This document shows positions 1 through 7,681 of a stretch of 64,000 nucleotides of DNA, one piece after another. The notes under the pieces were generated by a model. It searched no databases. It was given only the letters and a program-made list of their open reading frames with translations, and had not been told where the DNA came from. The translations under genes and the position numbers were made by a program. This stretch comes from JAANXG01 sp049583715. GTDB lineage: Bacteria > Pseudomonadota > Gammaproteobacteria > Arenicellales > JAANXG01. How positions within the stretch are numbered: the first letter of the stretch is position 1; each line of letters starts with the position of its first letter. The stretch covers positions 1 to 64,000 of the forward strand of contig JBAUWJ010000041.1 in assembly GCA_049583715.1 (NCBI GenBank), given 5' to 3'.

Positions 1-149
1 GTGGTGCGCGGCGTGACATAGCTGAAATCAGTCATGACGTCCACCGCAGGGTTGCCGAGGCGCACCCGCTCCGGCGCCGCCGGCGGCCTCAGGAAGCTGA
101 TAGGCTCCGTGATGGGGGACCGCCAAAGCGGTGAGTAATGATCGTCCAT
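1..149 (-). CDS. CBS domain protein, N-terminal fragment
   Basis: Only the first 49 codons lie in the window; the gene runs off the left edge. It starts at an ATG preceded by GGGAGAC six bases upstream, a good ribosome-binding site. The visible protein opens MDDHYSPLWRSPITEPISF, and its last part (PAVDVMTDFSYVTPRTT) resembles the entry to a CBS domain, where the VMTDF.YVTP pattern is typical. CBS pairs bind adenosine nucleotides and often regulate an attached domain. Too little is visible to know the architecture, so the family call is a recognition from a short stretch. Confidence 0.55.
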   Translation of the reverse strand, partial: MDDHYSPLWRSPITEPISFLRPPAAPERVRLGNPAVDVMTDFSYVTPRT

Positions 150-452
150 CAATTGTCTCCCGTTCTGAGAATCGTGCAGGCTTGCAATCTAGGGATGGAT
201 TGCGGGATCACCCGGTCGAGAATACATCAAGGCGTTGCTTCGAGACAAAGGAATTGGACCCGCCGGCAGGGTCCGGGTTCACTCGGGGACTGCCGGAACG
301 CCCCGCCCTGCCCCGGCTCCCGCTTACTCCGGCGGCCGTGTCGTCGTCGGCGGGATTGGATGCTGCGCGGAGCGTTCCCTCGGGCTGCGCTTGCCGGATG
401 GAACCGTGATGGCCTCGTCGGGCCGGGATCCGGTCGCGCCCGCTCGCAGGAT
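150..452. other. Intergenic DNA without a recognised gene
   Basis: About 300 bases between the CBS gene start and the structured repeat that follows dat. Reading frames exist on both strands but are arginine/proline-rich, lack ribosome-binding sites and look like GC-driven noise. It presumably contains the promoter of the CBS gene; I see no clear -35/-10 pair. Confidence 0.5.
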
Positions 453-601
453 GTTGAAAAACGCCATCCTGGCCTTTTTCAACGCGCCGAGCACGGCGCA
501 TGTCCGCTACTCGGCGACGCCGAATCAAGCACTTACAGTGCTTGATTCGCGGCGAGACATCCCTGTCCCGCACTAGCAGGCTGTCTTTCAACAGCCTGCT
601 A
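453..601 (-). repeat. Multi-hairpin dispersed element, copy 1
   Basis: About 150 bases that align over their whole length with a second copy at 55859-56007. Read on the minus strand, it begins at the TAG stop codon of dat and contains in order: a 10-bp perfect stem (575-584 with 591-600, 6-nt loop), a stem around GCGRGACA/TGTCCCGC, a stem AAGCACT/AGTGCTT, a stem CGCCGAG/CTCGGCG, and a final stem GTTGAAAAA (453-461) with TTTTTCAAC (475-483). The stems persist in the other copy although their bases differ. It probably acts as, or contains, the transcription terminator of the dgcN-dgcA-dat unit, although there is no U-tract after the first stem. Confidence 0.75.
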
Positions 602-1447
602 GTCGCGCAGCGCGGCCTCGATATAGAGTCCTCTCAGGCGCTGGACGACGGGGCCCGGCTTGCCGTCGCCGATCGGGTGCTGGTCGATCTGGACCACCGG
701 AAGGGCAAACGCCGTGGCGCTGGTGATGAAGGCCTCTTTAGCCCCGTAGGCCTCCTCCGGGGTGAAGGCCCCTTCCCGCACGGAGATCGCCTCCTGTTCC
801 GCCAGCGTCAGGATGGCGGCGCGGGTGATGCCGTGGAGGATGAGGTTGCTGAGCTGCCGTGTGCGGATCACGCCGTCATCGGTGACGATGAAGGCGTTGT
901 TGGACGTCCCCTCCGTCACGTATCCGTCCTCCACCATCCAGGCGTCGTCCGCCCCGGCGTCGAGGGCGGCCTGCTTGGCCATGGATGCGGGCAGCAGGCC
1001 CACGGTCTTGATGTCGCGGCGCTTCCAGCGCAGGTCCTCGACGATCGCGACCCTGATTCCGCGCCTGGCGAGCGGTGACTCGATCAAGGTGTGCTTCTGC
1101 GTGAACATGACCAGCGTGGGTGCCGGCCGGACGGGGAAAGCGAAATCGCGGTCCGCGGGGCCGCGGGTGATCTGCAGGTAGACGAGGCCCTCCTCGAGTC
1201 CGTTTTCCTGCACCAGCCGGGTCTGGGCGGCGACGATGTCGTCATCGCTCACCGGTTGCGGGATGTTCAGCTCGCCGAGCGAGCGGTGAAGCCGCGTCAG
1301 GTGGGCCTTATTGTCCACGAGGCGCCCCCTCAGGACCGCGGAGACCTCGTAAACGCCGTCGGCGAAAAGAAATCCCCGGTCGAAAATCGAAACTTTGCCC
1401 TCTTCCTCCGGCAGGTACTCTCCATTGACGTACACGGTACGACTCAT
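599..1447 (-). CDS. dat: D-amino-acid aminotransferase (class IV)
   Basis: A 282-residue fold-type IV PLP aminotransferase, about the usual size of bacterial D-alanine transaminases. It would move the amino group between D-amino acids and 2-oxo acids, for example D-Ala + 2-oxoglutarate to pyruvate + D-Glu, in the cytoplasm. The N-terminus (YVNGEYLPEEEGKVSIFDRG) is typical of the family, the PLP lysine is Lys147 in RRDIKTVGLLP, and the phosphate-binding part is EGTSNNAF. It lies 16 bases after dgcA on the same strand, so the three genes probably form one transcript for D-amino-acid metabolism. A 4-amino-4-deoxychorismate lyase (PabC) is a relative and cannot be excluded, especially as pabC is missing from its usual place next to mltG. 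The stop codon is the first base-paired element of a structured repeat. Confidence 0.85.
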   Translation of the reverse strand: MSRTVYVNGEYLPEEEGKVSIFDRGFLFADGVYEVSAVLRGRLVDNKAHLTRLHRSLGELNIPQPVSDDDIVAAQTRLVQENGLEEGLVYLQITRGPADRDFAFPVRPAPTLVMFTQKHTLIESPLARRGIRVAIVEDLRWKRRDIKTVGLLPASMAKQAALDAGADDAWMVEDGYVTEGTSNNAFIVTDDGVIRTRQLSNLILHGITRAAILTLAEQEAISVREGAFTPEEAYGAKEAFITSATAFALPVVQIDQHPIGDGKPGPVVQRLRGLYIEAALRD

Positions 1448-1463
1448 GCGTGAAGCTCTCCGC

Positions 1464-2444
1464 TCAGCCCCACAAATCGGGTTGCGGGGGGTAAATGGTG
1501 GTGTTCTCTATATGCAGTCCGCCTGGCCTGTCCCGCTCGAGCAGCAAGGGTCCGTCGAGGTCCACGACGGCGGCACCGTCGCACAGGAACAGGGCCGGCG
1601 CCATCGCCAGCGACGTGGCCAGCATGCAGCCTATCATGATCTCGAGACCGTGGTCCGTCGCCTCACGCTTCAAGGCCAGGGCCTCGGTGAGCCCGCCGGT
1701 CTTGTCCAGCTTGATGTTGACCATGTCGTAGCGGCCGCCCAGGACTGGCAGGGACCCGCGGTCGTGGCAGGACTCGTCGGCGCACACGGGCACCGGACGC
1801 TCGAGGTCCGCGAGGACTTCGTCCGCGTCGGCGGGGAACGGCTGCTCGATCATCGCCACACCGAGCCGGCGAAGCTGCGGCGCATAGGAAACGTACTGCT
1901 CGATGCTCCAACCCTCGTTGGCATCGACGATGATCCGGGCTTCCGGCGCCCCTTCGCGAACGGCCGCGACGCGCTCCATGTCGCCGTCGCCGGCCAGCTT
2001 GAGCTTCAGGAGCGGTGCGTGAGGATGGGATCGCGCCGCTTCCCGCATACGCTCCGGGGTATCCAGGGACAAGGTGTATGCCGTGACCACCGGGCCGGGC
2101 GGCGGTACGCCGGCCAGCTCGGCAACGGATCGTCCCGTCGTCTTCGCTTCCAGGTCGAACAGCGCGCAGTCCAATGCGTTGCGCGCGGCACCGGTCGGGA
2201 GCGCGTGCTGCAGGGTGGTGCGGTCCAGGTCCTCGCGCAGTGCATCACGCAGCGAGTCGATCTGCTTCATGACGCCGTCAACGGACTCCCCGTAGCGCGA
2301 GTAAGGCACACACTCCCCTCGCCCGACGTGGCCGTCGCGCTCCAGCGTGGCCACGACGACCTCCGCGGAGGTTTTGCTGCCCCGGGAGATCCTGAAGGTG
2401 CCGCGGATCGGCCACGACTCATGGCTGACCGACAGGCCGATCAC
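1464..2444 (-). CDS. dgcA: Dipeptide epimerase-type enolase-superfamily enzyme DgcA
   Basis: A 326-residue mandelate-racemase/enolase-superfamily protein of the Ala-Glu epimerase group. The start is GTG in GTGA, overlapping the dgcN stop by 4 bases; a longer frame upstream is only dgcN read in another frame. Metal ligands and acid-base lysines sit in LLKLKLAGD (KxK), RIIVDANEGW (Asp), IEQPF (Glu), VCADES (Asp) and VNIKLDKTGG (second lysine). Next to dgcN, members of this family are known to convert N-acetyl-D-glutamate to N-acetyl-L-glutamate. The neighbour argues for that role here rather than murein dipeptide recycling, although L-Ala-D/L-Glu epimerase activity (as in E. coli YcjG) remains possible. 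Confidence 0.85.
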   Translation of the reverse strand: MIGLSVSHESWPIRGTFRISRGSKTSAEVVVATLERDGHVGRGECVPYSRYGESVDGVMKQIDSLRDALREDLDRTTLQHALPTGAARNALDCALFDLEAKTTGRSVAELAGVPPPGPVVTAYTLSLDTPERMREAARSHPHAPLLKLKLAGDGDMERVAAVREGAPEARIIVDANEGWSIEQYVSYAPQLRRLGVAMIEQPFPADADEVLADLERPVPVCADESCHDRGSLPVLGGRYDMVNIKLDKTGGLTEALALKREATDHGLEIMIGCMLATSLAMAPALFLCDGAAVVDLDGPLLLERDRPGGLHIENTTIYPPQPDLWG

Positions 2445-3439
2445 AGAATGGCATCCACGATCGGCGATGTGCCCGTCCGGTAGGGGTCGACGGCGGGAAG
2501 CTGATGAGTCGCTTCGAGCTTCTCGAGGTATTCCCGGGCCTGGTCGTCCGGCAGCGCGGCGGTGTTCACGGCTATGCCCGCAAATCGGACCCGGGGGCTG
2601 GTGAGCCGCGCGAGCTGCAGGTTCAGGTCCATGCACTCACGGATATCGGGAATGGGATAGTGCGGCAGCCCGCGCATATGGGTGCGCGTGGGTTCGTGGC
2701 ACAGGACCAGGAAGTCCGGTTGGGCACCGTGCAGCAGGCCCGCGGACACGCCGGCGAAAGACGGGTGGAACAGCGAACCCTGACCCTCGATGATGTCCCA
2801 GTGATCCGGGGTGCTCTCCGGCGCCAGCCACTCCACGGCACCGGAGAGAAAGTCCGATACCACGGCGTCCACCGCCACTCCCCTGCCGTCGATGAGGATC
2901 CCGGTCTGCCCGGTCGCCCGGAAGTCGACCGGGACTTTCCGCTTCTTGAGCTCATGCTCGATGGCAAGGGCCGTATACATCTTGCCGCAGGAGCAGTCCG
3001 TGCCCACCGGCAGCAGGCGCTTTCCCTGGCGCGGCTTGCCGTTGCCGACCTCGAAGGACTGCCTGGGATGACGTACGTCGTGGAGCTCCAGCCCCCGGGC
3101 CTTCGCCGTTTCCACCAGCTCCGGGATGTCGGCCAGCTTGTTGTGCAGGCCTGCGGCGAGATGCATCCCGGCTTCGAGCGCCTCGCGCAGGACCGATCGC
3201 CAGTTCTCCGGGATAACGCCGCCACGATTGGCGACGCCCACCACCATCGTGCGCGCTCCCGCCCGAACCGCCTGTTTGATGCTCATGTCCTCGAGGCCGC
3301 AGTCCGCCTGGCATCCGGGCAGGCGAAGCTGGCCGACGCAGTTCCCGGGCCGCCAGTGGCTGATCCCGAGCGCCACCTTGGCGGCGAGCTGGTCGGATGC
3401 GTCACCCAGAAACAGCAGATACGGCGTCTCTATAGCCAT
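2441..3439 (-). CDS. dgcN: DUF1611-family D-glutamate N-acetyltransferase DgcN
   Basis: A 332-residue DUF1611 protein. The chosen ATG has GGAG five bases upstream; the frame extends further up without a site. The C-terminal half carries a P-loop-like GTDCSCGK and conserved segments FRATGQTGILIDG, DIIEGQGSLFHPSF and DFLVLCHEPTR typical of DgcN. In the established DgcN-DgcA route, D-glutamate is N-acetylated by DgcN and then epimerised by DgcA before deacetylation to L-glutamate. It is the first gene of a tight unit dgcN-dgcA-dat, fitting D-Glu use or detoxification, with the aminotransferase supplying D-Glu from other D-amino acids. The function is inferred from family and context. Confidence 0.85.
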   Translation of the reverse strand: MAIETPYLLFLGDASDQLAAKVALGISHWRPGNCVGQLRLPGCQADCGLEDMSIKQAVRAGARTMVVGVANRGGVIPENWRSVLREALEAGMHLAAGLHNKLADIPELVETAKARGLELHDVRHPRQSFEVGNGKPRQGKRLLPVGTDCSCGKMYTALAIEHELKKRKVPVDFRATGQTGILIDGRGVAVDAVVSDFLSGAVEWLAPESTPDHWDIIEGQGSLFHPSFAGVSAGLLHGAQPDFLVLCHEPTRTHMRGLPHYPIPDIRECMDLNLQLARLTSPRVRFAGIAVNTAALPDDQAREYLEKLEATHQLPAVDPYRTGTSPIVDAIL

Positions 3440-3649
3440 AGGTACTCCACGATTCGACTTGGACACTGCGATTCTAAGGCATATGGTAGTCGGCGTAAGC
3501 GTCCTGCGATGCGCGCGGGGCGGCGTTCTTCGCGTTGCCCGAATGGCCGGGTTCCGGGATCGTTTATCCGATCGGGATGGCAAGAGCGGCCACCCGTGCT
3601 AGATTTTCCGTTGAAAGCGGCTTTCACCAAAGCGAGATTGGATTCCGAC

Positions 3650-4312
3650 TTGAACTTCTTCGCACTGTTGCTGCCTGTATTGCTGGTCGGCGGACTGTAT
3701 GCCGGGCTGGCGGTACTGAAACGGCGCTTTTTCAATGCTGAGAAGAGTGAAGGACGGGCTGCGCCTCCCGACCCGGCTCTGCTCCTGGCGGCGGTCCAAA
3801 AAAGTCCCGTGGCCGCGAATAGCCCGCCGGTACCCGATCGCCGCAGCTCCGGCCGCGAGGCCGGCGACGAAGAGCTGTCGCTCGCTCCGGCCAGGCTGTA
3901 CCCTCGCCGTACCCTGAGCGATGTCCAGATGCGGGTTTTTTCGACCCTGCTGAAGGCGTTGCCCGGTTACGTGGTGCTCCCCAAGATCACTTACGACCAC
4001 TTTCTGGAGGCCCGGGACGGGTCTCCCAGCGAAAACACGAGTCTGCAGAACCGGGCCGCCCGGCATCTCGCGGACTTCCTCGTGTGCGACAAGAAGCTCC
4101 ACGTCCTGCTGGTATGCGAGATCGACGACGGCACCCAGGTGCCGGCCCGTATTCAGGAGCGCGAGAAGATGCTACAGAAGTCCGGGCTGCGGCTGCTGCG
4201 CTGGAACCTGGACCAGGCGCCGGAGCCCGCCGCTGTGCTGCGCACGGTCCAGACCCTGGAGAAGGCCAGAGCGGAGGCCAGAGCGCCAGGGGGACGCACG
4301 CAGCAAGCCTGA
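3650..4312 (+). CDS. DUF2726-domain membrane-anchored protein
   Basis: About 220 residues. A hydrophobic segment close to the N-terminus (NFFALLLPVLLVGGLYAGLA) is followed by a polar linker and then a domain from about residue 85 with RRTLSDVQMRVFSTLLKAL, VLPKITYDHFLE and DFLVCDKKLHVLLVCEID. That is the DUF2726 pattern, related to restriction-endonuclease-like nucleases. The start is uncertain: TTG at 3650 puts the membrane helix right at the N-terminus; GTG at 3596 and TTG at 3611 or 3638 are alternatives. It is divergent from dgcN and convergent with tatD. The function of DUF2726 proteins is not established; a nucleic-acid role is only suggested by the fold. Confidence 0.75.
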   Translation: MNFFALLLPVLLVGGLYAGLAVLKRRFFNAEKSEGRAAPPDPALLLAAVQKSPVAANSPPVPDRRSSGREAGDEELSLAPARLYPRRTLSDVQMRVFSTLLKALPGYVVLPKITYDHFLEARDGSPSENTSLQNRAARHLADFLVCDKKLHVLLVCEIDDGTQVPARIQEREKMLQKSGLRLLRWNLDQAPEPAAVLRTVQTLEKARAEARAPGGRTQQA

Positions 4313-4405
4313 GCACGTCCCGGCCGCCCGCAGGTTTCGGCGCGCGGGGGCCGGGCGTCTCCAGCAGCATACCAGCCCGCCGCCCCCGGTGTCCGCGCCA
4401 CCACC

Positions 4406-5179
4406 TCAGCGGAGCGCGCCGGCGAACAGGCGGAAGAAGTTCTCGGTGGTCGCCGCGGCCAGCGCCTGGTAGGAGATTCCGCGCAGCCCCGCCACGTACT
4501 CGGCGGTGTATCTGACATAGGCGGGCTCGTTGGTCTTTCCGCGGTTGGGGACGGGCGCGAGATAGGGGCTGTCCGTCTCCACGAGGATGCGGTTCAGCGG
4601 CGCCCGGCGGGCGACCTCCTTGACGGCCTCGGCGTTCTTGAAGGTCACGATGCCCGAGAAGGAAATGTAGAACCCGAGTGCCAGCGCTCTCTCGGCCATG
4701 TCCCAATCCTCGGCAAAGCAATGCATGACGCCACCGGGATCCGATGCCCGCTCCTGCGACATGATCGCGATAGTGTCGTCGCGGGCGTCACGGCTGTGAA
4801 TGATGAGAGGTTTGCCGCAGCGCCGCGCCGCCTCGATATGGCGCCGAAAGCGCTCGCGCTGCCAGTCGAGGTCCCCGCGGCTTCGGAAATAGTCCAGGCC
4901 GGTCTCTCCGATCGCCACCACGCGGGGGTGGGCGGCCAGTCCGACCAGTTCGTCCACCTCAGGGTCCCGGCCTTCCCGCTCGTTCGGGTGCACGCCGACA
5001 GAGGCGAAGATATGCGCGTGGCTCTCGGCAAGAGACAGGATCCGGGGGAAGTCCTCCAGGTTCACGCTCACGCACAACAGGTGGCTGACGTCGTTTTCGC
5101 GGGCGTTGGCCAGCACCTCGTCGATCCGGTCACACAGTGGATCGAAATCGATGTGGCAATGAGAGTCCACCAGGGGCAT
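4406..5179 (-). CDS. tatD: TatD-family metal-dependent hydrolase
   Basis: A 257-residue TIM-barrel hydrolase. Metal ligands are visible in DSHCHIDF at the N-terminus, in IGETGLDYF (Glu), in KPLIIHSRDA (His), in GGVMHCF (His) and in LVETDSPYL (Asp). TatD enzymes are cytoplasmic 3'-5' exonucleases or deoxyribonucleases acting in DNA quality control. It is the last gene of the mltG-tmk-holB-pilZ-tatD series, 23 bases after pilZ, a position where a TatD (YcfH-type) gene is regularly found in gammaproteobacteria. Length and motifs are complete. Confidence 0.92.
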   Translation of the reverse strand: MPLVDSHCHIDFDPLCDRIDEVLANARENDVSHLLCVSVNLEDFPRILSLAESHAHIFASVGVHPNEREGRDPEVDELVGLAAHPRVVAIGETGLDYFRSRGDLDWQRERFRRHIEAARRCGKPLIIHSRDARDDTIAIMSQERASDPGGVMHCFAEDWDMAERALALGFYISFSGIVTFKNAEAVKEVARRAPLNRILVETDSPYLAPVPNRGKTNEPAYVRYTAEYVAGLRGISYQALAAATTENFFRLFAGALR

Positions 5180-5202
5180 GACAACGGCGCGCCTACCCTG
5201 CG

Positions 5203-5571
5203 CTACATGGTGTGGGTGTGGCGTTCCGATTTCAACGCGCCGCCGAGCAGAGCCTCTATCTTGGAGCGTGCTTCGTGGGTATCGCTGTCCTTGAACTGGA
5301 TGCCGATGCCGGCGGCCCGGTTGCCCTGGGCGCCCAGGGGTGTGATCCAGACCACCCTGCCGGCCACCGACAGCTTGTCCCGTTCCTCGAGCAGGGTCAG
5401 CAGCATGAATACTTCATCGCCGATCTCGTAGCGCTTGTTGGTGGGAATGAACAGACCGCCGTTCTTCAGGAATGGCATGTAGGCGGCGAACAAAGCGCTC
5501 TTGTCCCGTATCGTCAGGGACAGCACCGAAGGCCTGACCACCGTCTGGCCGTTCGATTCGTTGACTGCCAT
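5203..5571 (-). CDS. pilZ: PilZ-domain protein, type IV pilus assembly
   Basis: A 122-residue stand-alone PilZ-type protein. Its ATG shares one base with the TGA of holB; the frame continues upstream only through holB. The sequence matches the PilZ orthologue found beside holB (FLKNGGLFIPTNKRYEIGDEVFMLLTL, then VVWITPLGAQG and AGIGIQF). The classical c-di-GMP signature RxxxR...(D/N)xSxxG is absent, as in Pseudomonas PilZ, which does not bind c-di-GMP and works with PilB/FimX in pilus assembly. The position between holB and tatD is the conserved one. No pilus genes lie in the window apart from the related type II secretion genes. Confidence 0.9.
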   Translation of the reverse strand: MAVNESNGQTVVRPSVLSLTIRDKSALFAAYMPFLKNGGLFIPTNKRYEIGDEVFMLLTLLEERDKLSVAGRVVWITPLGAQGNRAAGIGIQFKDSDTHEARSKIEALLGGALKSERHTHTM

Positions 5572-6605
5572 CAGTGGGTACCTCCGATCACGGCATGGCG
5601 CATCTGTATCAGCATGTCCTCGAGCAGCAGGTTCGTATCCAGGGGGCCGTCGACATCCTGCCGGATCCGCCCTATCTGGTTTATGAGGTCGAATACAGCC
5701 TGTAATTGTAGCCGTTGAGCGCGCTTTTGCAGCCATGGCGCCTTGTCGCGGTTGAACAATCGCTCCTCCGGCGCCCCGAGACGGCAGCGGGCGAGATCCA
5801 CGAGGACCTTCTGGGACAGGGCCAGGGAGTCATCGAGGCCGATCTGCCTGCCGAGGTCGGCGACCGCCGCCGGATCGGCTTTGCCGCCGTACAAGGCTTC
5901 CAGGCCCGCCAGCCACTTGCGCCGGATATCGACCCGGTCCCCCTCGAGGAGCTGGAGGGCCGCCAGGGGCGCACCGCCGGCAAGGTCCAAAGCAACGTCG
6001 AGCGACTTCGAATCCGACTGCCCGGCCAGCCATCGGCGCGCCGTCTCGCGCGGCGGCACCGGGAACGTCGCGAGCGCGCAGCGGCTGCGCACCGTCGCGG
6101 GCAGACGATGCATCTGATCGGTCACGCAGATCAGCACGGTGCCTCCCGGCGGCTCCTCGAGCAGCTTGAGCAGCGCATTGGCGGCATTGACGTTCATCCA
6201 GTGGGCGTCCAGCAGCACGGCGACCTTGTGCCTGCTGGTGTGGGCGCGCGTGCTCATCGCCTCGATCAGGTGCCGGATCTGCCAGATGGTGATGACGGTC
6301 TTCGGCTTGGTGCCCTTGCGTCGCTCTTCGAGGTGCCGGCGGGCGTAGCGATGCGCCAGGCGGTCGTCGCCCTCGACTTCGATTTCGCGGGCAATCACAT
6401 GCATGTCGGGGTGGGTGCCGGCATCGAATAGCTGCGCCGCGCGCGGGTTGTCGTCGCCGGTCAGAAGATGCCGGGCGAAGGCCAGGGCGCATTGTGCCTT
6501 GCCGAGGCCCCGCGGGCCGGTAAACAGCCACGCGTGGGCCGAGCGCGCCCGCGGCGCGGTCAGATATCGCCAGATATCTTCGTTCCAGGGATGGATGCCC
6601 GTCAC
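5571..6605 (-). CDS. holB: DNA polymerase III delta' subunit
   Basis: A 344-residue AAA+ clamp-loader subunit starting at GTG, five bases after the tmk stop. TGPRGLGKAQ is the degenerate P-loop, NAANALLKLLEEPP the SRC-adjacent helix region and PATVRSRC the sensor/SRC motif. Delta' is the rigid stator of the clamp loader and does not hydrolyse ATP. Odd feature: in E. coli a four-cysteine zinc module precedes the AGTHPD segment; here the stretch LLTGDDNPRAAQLFDAGTHP carries no cysteine, so the zinc site is lost. The gene sits in the usual tmk-holB-pilZ order. Confidence 0.93.
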   Translation of the reverse strand: MTGIHPWNEDIWRYLTAPRARSAHAWLFTGPRGLGKAQCALAFARHLLTGDDNPRAAQLFDAGTHPDMHVIAREIEVEGDDRLAHRYARRHLEERRKGTKPKTVITIWQIRHLIEAMSTRAHTSRHKVAVLLDAHWMNVNAANALLKLLEEPPGGTVLICVTDQMHRLPATVRSRCALATFPVPPRETARRWLAGQSDSKSLDVALDLAGGAPLAALQLLEGDRVDIRRKWLAGLEALYGGKADPAAVADLGRQIGLDDSLALSQKVLVDLARCRLGAPEERLFNRDKAPWLQKRAQRLQLQAVFDLINQIGRIRQDVDGPLDTNLLLEDMLIQMRHAVIGGTH

Positions 6606-6610
6606 CTGAT

Positions 6611-7249
6611 CTATCCGAATCCGTCAATGAATCGCCGGAGGACGGATTCTACCTCCTCCTCCACGCTGGCGAGCGGGCGCGCCGCGTCCACGACCCGGAT
6701 GCGCTCCGGATCCGCGCGGGCCCGCGCCAGGTAGGCCTCGCGTACCCTGTCCTTGAACGCTCTTTCCTCCGACTCGAAGCGGTCGTGCCCCGCGGCCCGC
6801 CGGGCGCCGGTCGTGATGTCGACGTCCAGCAACAGCGTGAGGTCCGGCCTCAAGTCACCCTGGACCTGCTGCTCGAGCCCCGCGATCATCAAAGGATCCA
6901 CCCCTCGCCCTCCGCCCTGGTAAGCGTAGGTCGCATCCGTGAAACGATCACACACCACCCACGAGCCCGCCGACAGCGCCGGCCGGATCACCGCGGCAAG
7001 ATGCTGGGCACGGGCGGCGAAGATCAACAGCAGCTCCGCTACGGGGTCGATGTCGAGATCGCGGCGATGGAGAACGAGGCGCCGGATCTCATCGCCGAGA
7101 GGGGTGCCGCCCGGCTCGCGGGTGCGCACGACCTCATGCCCGCAGGCGCGCACGATGTGCTCGATGCGGTCCAGGTTGGTGGTCTTGCCGGCGCCGTCCT
7201 GGCCTTCGACCGTGATGAACCGGCCGCGCTTTTGTTCGCGGTCAGTCAT
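6611..7249 (-). CDS. tmk: Thymidylate kinase
   Basis: A 212-residue dTMP kinase, phosphorylating dTMP to dTDP in the cytoplasm. P-loop EGQDGAGKTT, the DR(Y/F) motif in VVCDRFTDATYAYQGGGRG, LTLLLDVD and the lid region RAAGHDRFESEE are all present; the lid arginine after the P-loop of TMKs is replaced by NLDR, as in E. coli-type enzymes. The ATG giving MTDREQKRGRFI was chosen over an upstream in-frame start because the family begins just before (K)FITVEG. It is separated from mltG by 430 bases of repeat-containing DNA, so it may have its own promoter. Confidence 0.93.
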   Translation of the reverse strand: MTDREQKRGRFITVEGQDGAGKTTNLDRIEHIVRACGHEVVRTREPGGTPLGDEIRRLVLHRRDLDIDPVAELLLIFAARAQHLAAVIRPALSAGSWVVCDRFTDATYAYQGGGRGVDPLMIAGLEQQVQGDLRPDLTLLLDVDITTGARRAAGHDRFESEERAFKDRVREAYLARARADPERIRVVDAARPLASVEEEVESVLRRFIDGFG

Positions 7250-7681
7250 GTTTACGTCGATCCCCCGGATCGCCGCCTGCGCCACCGGGCGGGTTCGCAA
7301 GGAAGCTTCCTCCTCCTCCGAAGACTATCGAAACTCATTCTTCCTCTTTTTGCGAGGTATGACCTTCCATCGCCCTCACCCTCCACGAGACGTCTGCCCC
7401 CCTCTCCCTTTTCAAAGGGAGAGGGTTGGGGTGAGGGTTTGCCGGTACCAGGCAGCGCACCCTCACCCTGTCCCTCGCCCGCCCGCGGGAGAGGGGACCC
7501 TTCGCGGCATCCCCGAGGCGTCCATTCAGCACCGTGCGGCTTTCTCGCCCGCTTTCGGGGAGCAAATTTCCATCGAAGGAGCCCTTGCCCTTGCAGGGAG
7601 ACAGAGTGAGCTCTTTCGCGACGCTCATCACTGGGAGCCACGGGGATACACAACGCTCTATGGGATCGAGGCCCGGCTTGC
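7250..7681. repeat. tmk-mltG spacer with CCCTCACCC-type inverted repeats
   Basis: No gene is seen here. From about 7373 to 7437 there is an inverted repeat: CCCTCACCC (7373-7381) pairs with GGGTGAGGG (7429-7437), and inside it a perfect 12-bp stem CCCTCTCCCTTT (7400-7411) pairs with AAAGGGAGAGGG (7414-7425). A second, diverged unit of the same family follows at about 7459-7498 (ACCCTCACCCTGTCCCTC, then GGGAGAGGGGA). This repeat type is scattered through intergenic regions of many proteobacteria. Apparent reading frames across it are low-complexity artefacts. It separates two genes that are normally adjacent. Confidence 0.7.
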
